Source of the DNA: Candidatus Cloacimonadota bacterium
GTDB taxonomy: Bacteria; Cloacimonadota; Cloacimonadia; Cloacimonadales; JAOZMQ01
Assembly (NCBI GenBank): GCA_029934195.1
Contig: JAOZMQ010000188.1
Location: 1 to 6,270, forward strand
DNA length: 6,270 nucleotides
Reading direction: 5' to 3'
Under the pieces are notes generated by a model, which was not told where the DNA came from, made no database searches, and saw nothing but the letters and a program-made list of their open reading frames with translations. Each line of letters opens with the position of its first letter. Position 1 is the stretch's first letter. The position numbers were made by a program, and so were the translations under genes. Of this stretch, positions 1 through 5,050 are shown one piece after another.

Positions 1-48
1 ATAGATATTTGAAAAATTAAATAATCTAACTGAATTTTGTGTTCATAG

Positions 49-103
49 AAAAAAACGGATAATGCAGTAATTCTTAATAAATACAATACTGCACAATCCG
101 TTT
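49..103 (-). terminator. Hairpin terminator closing the minus-strand redox operon
   Basis: Two arms (53-69 and 87-103) pair as 8 bp (AAACGGAT with ATCCGTTT), a 2-nt internal mismatch, then 7 bp (TGCAGTA with TACTGCA), around a 17-nt loop. On the minus strand the stem is followed by a run of T (A tract 49-55 on the plus strand). It starts about 30 nt past the stop of the exported thioredoxin-like gene, where a rho-independent terminator is expected. The plus side also has a T run (about 107-113), so it may work in both directions for a gene lying left of the window. Confidence 0.75.
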
Positions 104-133
104 AAATTTTTTTGGATCTAATTTCAATAAATA

Positions 134-592
134 TTATTTATTAATAATTGATTTTAGATGGTTGATATAATTTACAGCACCACCTCTTTGATATCCTGTT
201 TGTCCCAATATTTCACTATTTTTGTCCAATATAAGAATTGTAGGAAATCCTTTAATATTATATTTTTCAGCTAAACTTCTATTATAAGCCTTTTGTTCAT
301 TTGACATTTTTTTTGAACGAGGAAAGTCTAATAAAACAAGAACTAAATTTTCATTTGCATAATCAATAAATTCTTTTTGTGAAAAAACTTCATCTTCCAA
401 AACAAAACACCATTTACACCAATCAGAACCAGTAAAATCAACAAGAATTGGAACATCATTATCTGAGGCAACTTCCATCGCTTCTTCAATATTTTCATAC
501 CAAGTTAATTCATTTTTTTTATTATTTCCTGCAAAAAGAGATGTTAGAATAACAACTAACATTATAAGTGTGGCGAGTAAATTTTTTTTCAT
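134..592 (-). CDS. Exported thioredoxin-fold protein (thioredoxin_7-like)
   Basis: This is a 152-residue thiol-disulfide protein predicted to act outside the cytoplasm. Residues 1-21 form a basic start (MKKN) plus a hydrophobic stretch ending near SLFAG, a plausible Sec signal peptide without a lipobox cysteine. The thioredoxin fold follows: the TGSDWCKWC motif with redox cysteines C59 and C62, DEVFSQKEF just after it, and the cis-proline loop GFPT (P117). The WCxWC motif with an acidic/aromatic context is typical of small periplasmic thioredoxins that keep substrate thiols reduced or feed reductant to other proteins; the true partner cannot be read from sequence. Its ATG shares one base with the stop of the OsmC gene (TAATG), with GGAG inside the osmC end acting as ribosome binding site, so the two are probably made together. 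A hairpin terminator follows. The family call is firm; the physiological role is inferred. Confidence 0.88.
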   Translation of the reverse strand: MKKNLLATLIMLVVILTSLFAGNNKKNELTWYENIEEAMEVASDNDVPILVDFTGSDWCKWCFVLEDEVFSQKEFIDYANENLVLVLLDFPRSKKMSNEQKAYNRSLAEKYNIKGFPTILILDKNSEILGQTGYQRGGAVNYINHLKSIINK

Positions 593-1017
593 TATATTTT
601 TTCTCCATTTATTATGATACTTGAATTAATTTTTGCTACTTTTGATAACATTGCAGAAACCCCACAATATCTTGTCAATGATAAGTTTACTGCTTTTGAT
701 ACTTTCTCAGCTGGAATCAATTTCCCTGAGAAATTAAAAGAAATGTTTATCGTGTGATAAAATTTCGGATGCTCTGTTGTTAATTCACCATCTACATCAA
801 CAGTAAATTTATAATCTGTTACTTTCATTTTTTTTAATATTGAGACAACATCCATGCCTGAACATCCTGCCATTGAAGTAAGTAGAAGTCCTTTTGGACG
901 AGGTCCTAAATCATTACCACCAAATTTAGCATCAGCATCAATATTAAAATGATGTCCGTTAAGTTCTGCATCGAAACACATGTCATTGGTCCAAACTAAC
1001 CTTGTACTATTTGCCAT
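592..1017 (-). CDS. OsmC/Ohr-family protein
   Basis: This 141-residue protein has the usual OsmC-family length and is cytoplasmic, with no signal peptide. The segment GGNDLGPRPKGLLLTSMAGC leads into the first conserved cysteine (C52) at the start of the central helix (MDVVSILKKM). The second, C118, lies in RYCGVSAML. In OsmC/Ohr proteins such a pair is the peroxidatic and resolving cysteine used to reduce organic hydroperoxides. The sequence looks more like the YhfA/OsmC-like branch than Ohr proper, so peroxidase activity is likely but not certain. An additional cysteine (C14) is near the N terminus. A ribosome binding site (AGGGGA) precedes the ATG. The gene sits between two thioredoxin genes, which fits a shared thiol-redox task. 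A terminator hairpin lies only about 20 nt upstream of the start, leaving little room for a private promoter. Confidence 0.88.
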   Translation of the reverse strand: MANSTRLVWTNDMCFDAELNGHHFNIDADAKFGGNDLGPRPKGLLLTSMAGCSGMDVVSILKKMKVTDYKFTVDVDGELTTEHPKFYHTINISFNFSGKLIPAEKVSKAVNLSLTRYCGVSAMLSKVAKINSSIIINGEKI

Positions 1018-1031
1018 TTTTTCCCCTGATA

Positions 1032-1070
1032 ATAAAAAAACAGGTTATATACTTTTCAATACAACCTGTT
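1032..1070 (-). terminator. Hairpin terminator between trxA and the OsmC gene
   Basis: On the minus strand AACAGGTT (1063-1070) pairs with AACCTGTT (1039-1046) over 8 bp. After one mismatch, three more A-T pairs are possible, leaving an 8-nt loop. The stem is followed directly by a T run (A tract 1034-1040 on the plus strand). It begins 13 nt after the trxA stop and its T tract ends about 16 nt before the OsmC start codon, so it either separates the two units or lets only part of the trxA transcripts through to the downstream pair. Confidence 0.75.
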
Positions 1071-1083
1071 ATTAATATTTTTT

Positions 1084-1437
1084 TTAGCTTACTTTTAATA
1101 CATCTATAATTGCTTTTTCGAAAGATTCTTTTGGTAAAGCTCCCATTGACATTTGTGGCTGTCCTTCTGTAGGTACAAATAAAATAGATGGGATTGAACG
1201 AATTCCAAACATTGATGCTAATTCTTGTTGAGCTTCGGTATCAATTTTATAAATATTTACCTTACCATCATATTCTTTTGATAATTCTTCAAGTACTGGT
1301 GCAACCATCTTGCAAGGTCCACACCAATCAGCATAAAAATCAATAATACAAGGTATTGTTCCTTCAAATTTCCATTCTTTGTTCTGCTCAAAATTAAATA
1401 CTTTTTCCTTAAACGTGTCCTTTGTTAAATGTTCCAT
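1084..1437 (-). CDS. trxA: Thioredoxin
   Basis: A 117-residue cytoplasmic thioredoxin, slightly longer than the usual 105-110 because of a short N-terminal lead. It shows IIDFYADWCGPCKMVAPVLEEL-type sequence with the catalytic pair C39/C42, the buried aspartate D33 (equivalent to D26 of E. coli thioredoxin), KIDTEAQQELASMFGIR, and the cis-proline loop SIPS (P83). An extra cysteine (C30) lies just ahead of the active-site strand. The protein reduces disulfides in cytoplasmic partners using electrons from thioredoxin reductase, which is not in this window. The ATG is preceded by AAGGAG at good spacing. A sigma70-like promoter lies about 150 nt upstream and a hairpin terminator follows the stop. 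With the OsmC protein and the exported thioredoxin downstream it makes a small redox cluster. Confidence 0.95.
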   Translation of the reverse strand: MEHLTKDTFKEKVFNFEQNKEWKFEGTIPCIIDFYADWCGPCKMVAPVLEELSKEYDGKVNIYKIDTEAQQELASMFGIRSIPSILFVPTEGQPQMSMGALPKESFEKAIIDVLKVS

Positions 1438-1491
1438 TATTTTTTCTCCTTAAATTAGATTTAGAATAAAAATTAAGATTAGGAATTAGAA

Positions 1492-1532
1492 AAATATGAT
1501 TCGCTAATTATTAATATTGCTCTATCATATTT
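1492..1532 (-). promoter_or_regulatory. Possible hairpin in the trxA leader
   Basis: Nine-base complementary arms AAATATGAT (1492-1500) and ATCATATTT (1524-1532) lie between the putative promoter and the trxA ribosome binding site. On the transcript the 3' arm runs into UUUUUCU, so the fold resembles a weak, AT-only attenuator. In sequence this rich in A and T such arms can arise by chance, hence the low confidence. Confidence 0.25.
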
Positions 1533-1583
1533 CCTCAATTTCAACCTTATTCTTTTCTTTGTTATCATTCATAATTAAAAGTT

Positions 1584-1611
1584 AATCTAATTACAAATTT
1601 GATAGTGTCAA
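1584..1611 (-). promoter_or_regulatory. Putative sigma70-type promoter for trxA
   Basis: On the minus strand a perfect TTGACA (1606-1611) is followed after 16 nt by TAGATT (1584-1589), four of six matches to the -10 consensus. Transcription would begin near 1577, giving a leader of about 140 nt before trxA. The perfect -35 and the location support it; the -10 is only fair. FCB bacteria may use a different consensus, which lowers certainty. Confidence 0.4.
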
Positions 1612-1709
1612 ATATTTATGTAAAAAAAATTCTGATTTCTAAAATAGAATACAGATTTTAGATTATAGATGACTTTCTTTCTCCTCTATAAAAAATATCC
1701 TATTTTTAC

Positions 1710-1747
1710 TTCAGACATCTACAAAATCCCCCAAAATCAAGTCATTC
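1710..1747. repeat. Left arm of a 38-bp inverted repeat
   Basis: This stretch is the reverse complement of 4335-4372 with 36 of 38 positions identical; it contains TTCAGACATCTA and AAAATCCCCC. The two arms point at each other across 2.66 kb holding the transposase remnant, cheW, cheR, the MBL gene and a hairpin repeat. The match ends sharply on the outer side, and no flanking target duplication is visible. It could be a terminal repeat of a mobile unit or one copy of a dispersed intergenic repeat. Confidence 0.8.
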
Positions 1748-1858
1748 GTATGACACTTGAGATTATGAAAATTTAGATCCGTAGCCTTCTCGTCGGACAT
1801 TATTATAGGAGATTCTCCAAAATTAGATTGTAATCCCAGACTTAATTCAAGGATATAT
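1748..1858. other. Non-coding stretch, possibly a decayed fold-back repeat
   Basis: No gene is supported here. The stretch from about 1741 to 1801 (GTCATTCGTATGACAC ... CTTCTCGTCGGACAT) loosely recalls the imperfect palindromes bounded by GTCATTC/GAATGAC that are scattered between genes in many FCB genomes; its arms pair only poorly, so it would be a decayed copy. A short perfect hairpin GGAGA-T-TCTCC lies at 1808-1818. The resemblance is from memory of such repeats and was not tested. Confidence 0.25.
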
Positions 1859-2096
1859 TTAGCCGGCAATTCCAATGTTCTTACGATACTGGCTAATATG
1901 TATCAGAATAGAACTTATCCGCAAAATTTCAGTAACTTTTGTCTGATTAAAAGTCGCTTGTAAAAGTGCAATTGCATAGGTTTCAAAAGATGAGGTAAAA
2001 TGATTCTTAGCTTGAGACCAAGAAACATTGATCGATTTCACCTTATTTACATTTGATACGAGGAATAGAAGTTCCGAACCTCTGCTGTAACTTATG
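1859..2096 (-). pseudogene. Frameshifted remnant of an ISL3-family transposase
   Basis: Two adjacent minus-strand frames together resemble the early part of an ISL3 transposase. Frame one (2096 to 2046) reads ...LQQRFGTSIPRIKCK and then hits a stop at 2045-2043; the IPRIKC ending matches the region where ISL3 proteins have their zinc-ribbon cysteine. The second frame (up to about 2063, running to 1859) continues with NKVKSINVSW, then FTSSFETYAIALL and TKVTEILRIS. That matches the VPWA...FT..FE......A..LLRIS helix-turn-helix segment of the family. A one-base shift near 2046 separates them. The first part of the zinc finger and the entire DDE catalytic domain are missing; about 60 of roughly 400 residues survive in the longer frame. 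A GTG at 2041 could start a 60-residue peptide, but no ribosome binding site suits it. The family assignment comes from motif recognition and is moderately sure; non-function is very likely. Confidence 0.6.
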
Positions 2097-2110
2097 TTAA
2101 TTTAACATAA
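2092..2110. repeat. Perfect 19-bp palindrome upstream of cheW
   Basis: TTATGTTAA and TTAACATAA flank a single central T, giving 9-bp perfect arms. It lies at the upstream edge of the transposase remnant and about 80 nt before the putative cheW -35. It could be an operator for a dimeric regulator or a leftover of the mobile element; nothing in the sequence decides between these. Confidence 0.4.
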
Positions 2111-2187
2111 ATTAAGGGCATGTGTTCAAATTTATATACAATGAAATCATGTTTTCTGAACTAATTTTCAAAGATTAATAAGTTTGC

Positions 2188-2215
2188 TTGACAATTGGAT
2201 TAATTAAAAAAAAAT
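2188..2215 (+). promoter_or_regulatory. Putative promoter for the cheW-cheR-MBL unit
   Basis: TTGACA at 2188-2193 is a perfect -35. At 16 nt spacing AAAAAT (2210-2215) matches four of six -10 positions. Transcription would start near 2222, about 24 nt ahead of the cheW ATG. The perfect -35 right before the gene supports the call; the -10 is weak and sits in a long A tract. Confidence 0.4.
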
Positions 2216-2245
2216 CTCTTTCAAAATTAATAATTGAGGATATCT

Positions 2246-2728
2246 ATGAGTATTGTGGAAATGAATCTTCAGAAGTCTGGTAAATATCTCACTATAAAAT
2301 TGCAACATGAATTGCATGGAATAAGTGTAGATAAAATTTTGCAAATTATTGCAATTCCAGAAATCACACCAGTTCCAAAAACCAAAAGCTTTATGAAAGG
2401 CGTATTTAATTTACGTGGGAAAATTATACCAATTATTGATTTAAGATTGATTCTTTCAATGCCAAAAGCAGAATACAATGATCGTACAAGCATAGTAATT
2501 ATCAAAACTCAACATGATCAACAGGAAATTCTTATTGGTACAGTTGTAGATACTGTGTATGAAGTTATTAATATTGTAGATTCTCAAATTGAAGAAAAAC
2601 CATCTTTTGGTACTGAATCTGCCAATGAATTCATTATTGGAATTGCACATGTTGATAACAAAGTTGTGTCATTATTGGACATTGATAAAATTCTATCAAA
2701 AAAAGAAATTGAGAATTATACGAAATAA
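2246..2728 (+). CDS. cheW: CheW-type chemotaxis coupling protein
   Basis: This 160-residue single-domain CheW protein links chemoreceptors to the histidine kinase CheA at the inner face of the membrane. The fold is seen as YLTIKLQHELHGISVDKI (residues 14-31), the AIPEITPVPKT segment (36-46), the signature GVFNLRGKIIPIIDLR (52-67, with the conserved R57 of NLRG), LIGTVVDTVYEV (96-107), the IEEKPSFG segment (115-122) and a C-terminal VVSLLDIDKIL (140-150). The start chosen is ATG 2246, preceded by GAGGA at 5-nt spacing. An upstream TTG (2234) is in frame but the ribosome binding site lies just after it, so it is unlikely to be used. cheR follows after 115 nt. No receptor, cheA or cheY is in the window, so its partners must be encoded elsewhere. 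Confidence 0.93.
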   Translation: MSIVEMNLQKSGKYLTIKLQHELHGISVDKILQIIAIPEITPVPKTKSFMKGVFNLRGKIIPIIDLRLILSMPKAEYNDRTSIVIIKTQHDQQEILIGTVVDTVYEVINIVDSQIEEKPSFGTESANEFIIGIAHVDNKVVSLLDIDKILSKKEIENYTK

Positions 2729-2843
2729 ATTATATCATCTACCTTTGACTTATTTATTATCTTCTTCGTTGAATAAAGATTAAATATCTAAAGATGTTCA
2801 CAATTTATTTCACGGCAAACTATTAGTACCATAGGAGAATATT

Positions 2844-3440
2844 ATGGCTTTTACCTATTTTTTTCGTGATGCTTTTTCTATTGATTTAGCAATTAAAAAA
2901 TTATTGGAGGAAAAATTTGTTGCGGATTCTATAAGAATATGGGATGCTGGTTGTGCAAATGGACCAGAAACCTTTACAATTGCCTTGTTACTTTCTGAAG
3001 CAATGGAAAATGCTTTCAATAAAGTTGAAATATTTGCAACAGATATTGATGAAAACAATAAATTTGGCACTCAAATCCTTTCTGGAATTTACCCGAAAAC
3101 TGATTTGTTAAGAATTCCAAAAAACATTTTCGAGAAATATTTTCTTCAAATTGATGATAATAATTTCAAAATCAATGCTCACATTTTGAACTCAATTAAA
3201 TTTCAAAAACATGACCTCTTATCTTTAAAAGAACCATACAAGAAAATTAATTTTATTGTATGTAAAAATGTTCTTTTACATTTTACCTATAAAGAAAGGA
3301 TTGAGGTTATCAAAATGTACCATAGATCATTATTAACAAATGGCTTACTTCTTATGGAACATACCCAAAAAATGCCTGAAGAATTGTCACATTTATTTAC
3401 AAAGCTTTTTGCTAATGCCCAGGTGTTCCAAAAGAAATGA
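2844..3440 (+). CDS. cheR: Short CheR-type protein methyltransferase lacking the N-terminal domain
   Basis: This 198-residue protein matches the catalytic SAM domain of CheR, which methylates glutamates of chemoreceptors. It opens directly with TYFFRD (4-9), the motif that normally follows the N-terminal helical domain of about 70-80 residues, so that domain is absent. Then come SAM motif I WDAGCANGPET (33-43, usually AGCSTGEEP), ATDID (65-69, the acidic SAM-binding site), SGIYP (80-84), the KHDLL segment (122-126), CKNVLLHF (140-147, usually CRNVLIYF) and GLLLMEHTQKM (167-177). The start is secure: AGGAG sits 6 nt before ATG 2844 and an in-frame stop lies just upstream. Hence the short form is not an annotation error, and the absence of internal breaks suggests a working variant. 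Its stop overlaps the MBL start (ATGA). The substrate may be a receptor, but without the N-terminal domain recognition could differ. Confidence 0.85.
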   Translation: MAFTYFFRDAFSIDLAIKKLLEEKFVADSIRIWDAGCANGPETFTIALLLSEAMENAFNKVEIFATDIDENNKFGTQILSGIYPKTDLLRIPKNIFEKYFLQIDDNNFKINAHILNSIKFQKHDLLSLKEPYKKINFIVCKNVLLHFTYKERIEVIKMYHRSLLTNGLLLMEHTQKMPEELSHLFTKLFANAQVFQKK

Positions 3441-4027
3441 GAATTACAGATATTCCAGTTAATCCATCAACTTATTCTTCTAAAGTATATTTGCTACGTG
3501 GCGACTTTAATGGACTTGCTGATTTAAATACATTGATAGATTCTGGTGGTGATGATTATATTATTCATAAAATTGAAGAAATTAATACTGGACTGGGCAA
3601 GAAAAAAGTAAGCCAGATAATATTAACTCACAATCATTTTGATCATACAATCGGAGCAAGACATTATAAAGAGAAATATAATGATGTAAAAATATATTCT
3701 TATGCAGAAACTAAAATTACTGACTACACACTCAGAAATAAACAAATATTGAAAGTTGCTGATACTTTGGCAGAAATTATTCATTCTCCTTTTCATTCGC
3801 ATGATTCAATCTGTATATATTTTCATAAAGAAAAAATTCTATTTTCAGGAGATGTCCAACTTGTTTTTTATTCAAAACAGGCAAATATTGAAGTTGCATT
3901 TATTGAATTTCTTGAATTATTGGTAAGCTTGAATATTGAAACAATTTATCCTGGACATGGAAATAGAATCGAAAATGCAAATGAAGTTTTAAGAAATTCT
4001 TTGAGGATTCTCACAACAAATGTTTGA
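3437..4027 (+). CDS. MBL-fold metallohydrolase coupled to cheR
   Basis: A 196-residue metallo-beta-lactamase-fold protein with no signal peptide. The full set of metal ligands is visible: HNHFDH at 65-70 (H65, H67, D69, H70), H120 in SPFHSHDS, D139 in FSGD and H174 in PGHG, so a two-metal site of glyoxalase II type is expected. The substrate is unknown. Its start codon overlaps the cheR stop (ATGA), indicating translational coupling and a job connected with the chemotaxis-type pair. MBL-fold diiron proteins (ODP, known from Treponema denticola) serve as oxygen sensors in some chemotaxis systems. This gene might be an analogue, but the HxHxDH motif equally fits an ordinary hydrolase. The last codons and stop overlap the first of two 13-nt repeats that begin the following repeat element. 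The fold and metal site are firm; the role is open. Confidence 0.85.
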   Translation: MRITDIPVNPSTYSSKVYLLRGDFNGLADLNTLIDSGGDDYIIHKIEEINTGLGKKKVSQIILTHNHFDHTIGARHYKEKYNDVKIYSYAETKITDYTLRNKQILKVADTLAEIIHSPFHSHDSICIYFHKEKILFSGDVQLVFYSKQANIEVAFIEFLELLVSLNIETIYPGHGNRIENANEVLRNSLRILTTNV

Positions 4028-4045
4028 ATGAAAACTTGTATTATT

Positions 4046-4265
4046 ACTTGAACGAAAACTAACTTTTCCTGAATTTTCTTTTTTTGTCGCTACTCAGTAG
4101 CTTGATTCTCTTTTTTCTTTACCAACACTAACGCATTGGGCTACATAAATGTAGCTTCTATGAAGCTGAAGAATATATAATTTCTCAATTGATCTTTCTT
4201 CATGAACTTCTGTTCTTCATGGTTAAAAAGTCCTTTTTCGTTCAGATACTACTTAGCTAATAATT
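4046..4265 (+). repeat. Hairpin-rich intergenic repeat, copy A (MITE- or REP-like)
   Basis: The first 80 bp (4046-4125) match 6191-6270 at 75 of 80 positions. Inside are compact hairpins: GCTAC-TCA-GTAGC (4090-4102), GCTACAT-AA-ATGTAGC (about 4140-4155), AGCTTC-TAT-GAAGCT (about 4153-4167), and a GAAC-TTCT-GTTC stem near 4204-4215. The right end (about 4236-4265), read in reverse, gives TTAGCTAAGTAGTA and TGAACGAAAAA. The same elements occur at the left of copy B (TAGCTAAATAGTA, TGAACGAAAAC), so the unit has imperfect terminal inverted repeats of about 25-30 bp. No coding capacity is seen. This looks like a non-autonomous mobile or REP-type element of about 0.2 kb; the first hairpin followed by a T-rich tract may also end transcription of the MBL gene. 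Confidence 0.7.
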
Positions 4266-4334
4266 GTCCGCTACTTCCAATGCAAAACTATTATTTATAG
4301 AAGTTGATGAGAAAATCATATAAAAGTATCTTAA

Positions 4335-4372
4335 GAATGACTTGATTTTGGGGGATTCTATAGATGTCTGAA
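4335..4372. repeat. Right arm of the 38-bp inverted repeat
   Basis: This is the inverted partner of 1710-1747, with two differences (both inside GGGGGATTYTRTAG). It includes GAATGACTTGATTTTGG and TAGATGTCTGAA. It lies outside the hairpin repeat and before the tmRNA 3' flank. The surroundings from 4266 to 4434 are AT-rich and show no gene. Confidence 0.8.
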
Positions 4373-4434
4373 ATTATATAAAAACCACTCTTTTTTAACT
4401 GTTTTTTTCAATTTAAAATCAAAATAAAATTATT

Positions 4435-4464
4435 AAAAAAGTTGTTCGCTTGTACCAACGAGAC
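4435..4464 (-). terminator. Possible terminator of the tmRNA gene
   Basis: On the minus strand GTCTCG pairs with CGAAC over 5 bp with one bulged C around a 10-nt loop, followed after AA-C by TTTTTT. It lies about 65 nt beyond the mature tmRNA 3' end. An alternative is the 9-bp inverted repeat CACTTTTAA/TTAAAAGTG (4464-4472 with 4521-4529), one arm of which overlaps the tmRNA end. Both are weak. Confidence 0.3.
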
Positions 4465-4527
4465 ACTTTTAAAAAAAGAAAATTTCCTGTAACTCTTTTG
4501 TTTTGAATTGTTTACAAAGCTTAAAAG

Positions 4528-4877
4528 TGGAGGTGGCGGGAATCGAACCCGCGTCCAAAGATAAGACAAAAGCCAAATCTACATGTTTAGGTATTTCTTA
4601 ATCTTACTTTTCGTTAAGGAAACACTCAAACCGTGCGAAAAGCCAGATTGTTAATTGTCGGCAAAAAACTACAATCATCATTTTTCGCGTATCTGAAGGT
4701 TTATGACAGTCTCTGAAAACTATTCAGCATCATTAACAGGACCGTAGCAACATTATGCTGCTAATGCGTAATTTTCGTTTGCGTTTAAATTAACTTTCCA
4801 CCGTGATTAACGAGTAGGTAAACTCCTCGACATGCATCAACAATCCTCTTTATCCCTGTCGAAACCAGGACACCCCC
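4528..4877 (-). ncRNA. ssrA: tmRNA (one-piece)
   Basis: This is transfer-messenger RNA, which with SmpB frees stalled ribosomes and tags the unfinished protein for proteolysis. The 5' end GGGGGTGTCCTGG and the TTTCGACAGGG that follows are characteristic. The 3' end has the T arm GCGGGTTCGATTCCCGC. The acceptor stem pairs GGGGGUG (4877-4871) with CACCUCC (4535-4529), 7 bp including one G-U, leaving A4528 as discriminator. The mature RNA is about 350 nt plus CCA; the next genomic bases are C-T-T, so CCA is not encoded and must be added enzymatically. The tag reading frame is in the expected place, followed by a short stem after the stop (TAGCA...TGCTA). The gene is continuous, not the permuted two-piece type. 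It is divergent from the cyclophilin gene. No clear promoter was found: TTGACA lies upstream but at poor spacing from any -10. Confidence 0.95.
4753..4782 (-). other. tmRNA proteolysis tag reading frame (ANENYALAA)
   Basis: Within the tmRNA the frame GCA AAC GAA AAT TAC GCA, then TTA GCA GCA TAA, encodes ANENYALAA followed by a stop. The resume codon is taken as GCA, as in E. coli, whose tag is ANDENYALAA; this tag is one residue shorter, lacking the Asp. The ALAA end is the usual signal for ClpXP-type proteases. The resume codon is inferred by similarity; if it were the preceding AAC, the tag would gain one Asn. Confidence 0.85.
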
Positions 4878-5050
4878 GTATGTTCTTTTCAATATATTTT
4901 ACTTTTTTTATTCTTGCATTAAATTGTCAATTGAATTATTTATCTTTTAGAATGATAGTAAATTTACTCGTTTAAATATTATTATAAAAAATGTTGCACA
5001 TAAATTCAAATTAAAAACAATGGTAATAATAAATTGAAAAGGAGATTAAA

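Noticed and set aside
1859..2041. The 60-residue frame as an intact small gene
   Set aside because: It matches an internal part of an ISL3 transposase, lacks a ribosome binding site, and the upstream part of the same similarity lies in another frame.
2234..2245. Upstream TTG start adding four residues to CheW
   Set aside because: The GAGGA ribosome binding site overlaps and follows this TTG, and is correctly spaced for the ATG at 2246.
2269..2650. Minus-strand open frames opposite cheW
   Set aside because: They are antisense shadows of the CheW coding sequence with no start signals.
2589..2783. 64-residue open frame on the plus strand overlapping the end of cheW
   Set aside because: It runs out of frame inside a well-supported cheW, has no ribosome binding site and resembles no known protein.
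2729..2843. Decayed N-terminal domain of CheR in the gap before cheR
   Set aside because: The frame upstream of the cheR ATG has a stop within four codons and no similarity to the CheR N-terminal domain was seen in the gap.
2855..3070. Minus-strand open frame opposite cheR
   Set aside because: It is antisense to the conserved methyltransferase motifs and has no independent support.
4046..4265. CRISPR array
   Set aside because: The short hairpins differ in sequence and are not regularly spaced repeats with unique spacers.
4528..4600. A tRNA gene, suggested by the T-arm sequence
   Set aside because: No anticodon arm follows at tRNA distance; the T arm belongs to the tmRNA, whose 5' half is at 4877.
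4884..4940. sigma70 promoter for the tmRNA using TTGACA
   Set aside because: The nearest -10-like hexamers are 23 or 28 nt away, outside the usual spacing, so no promoter is annotated.
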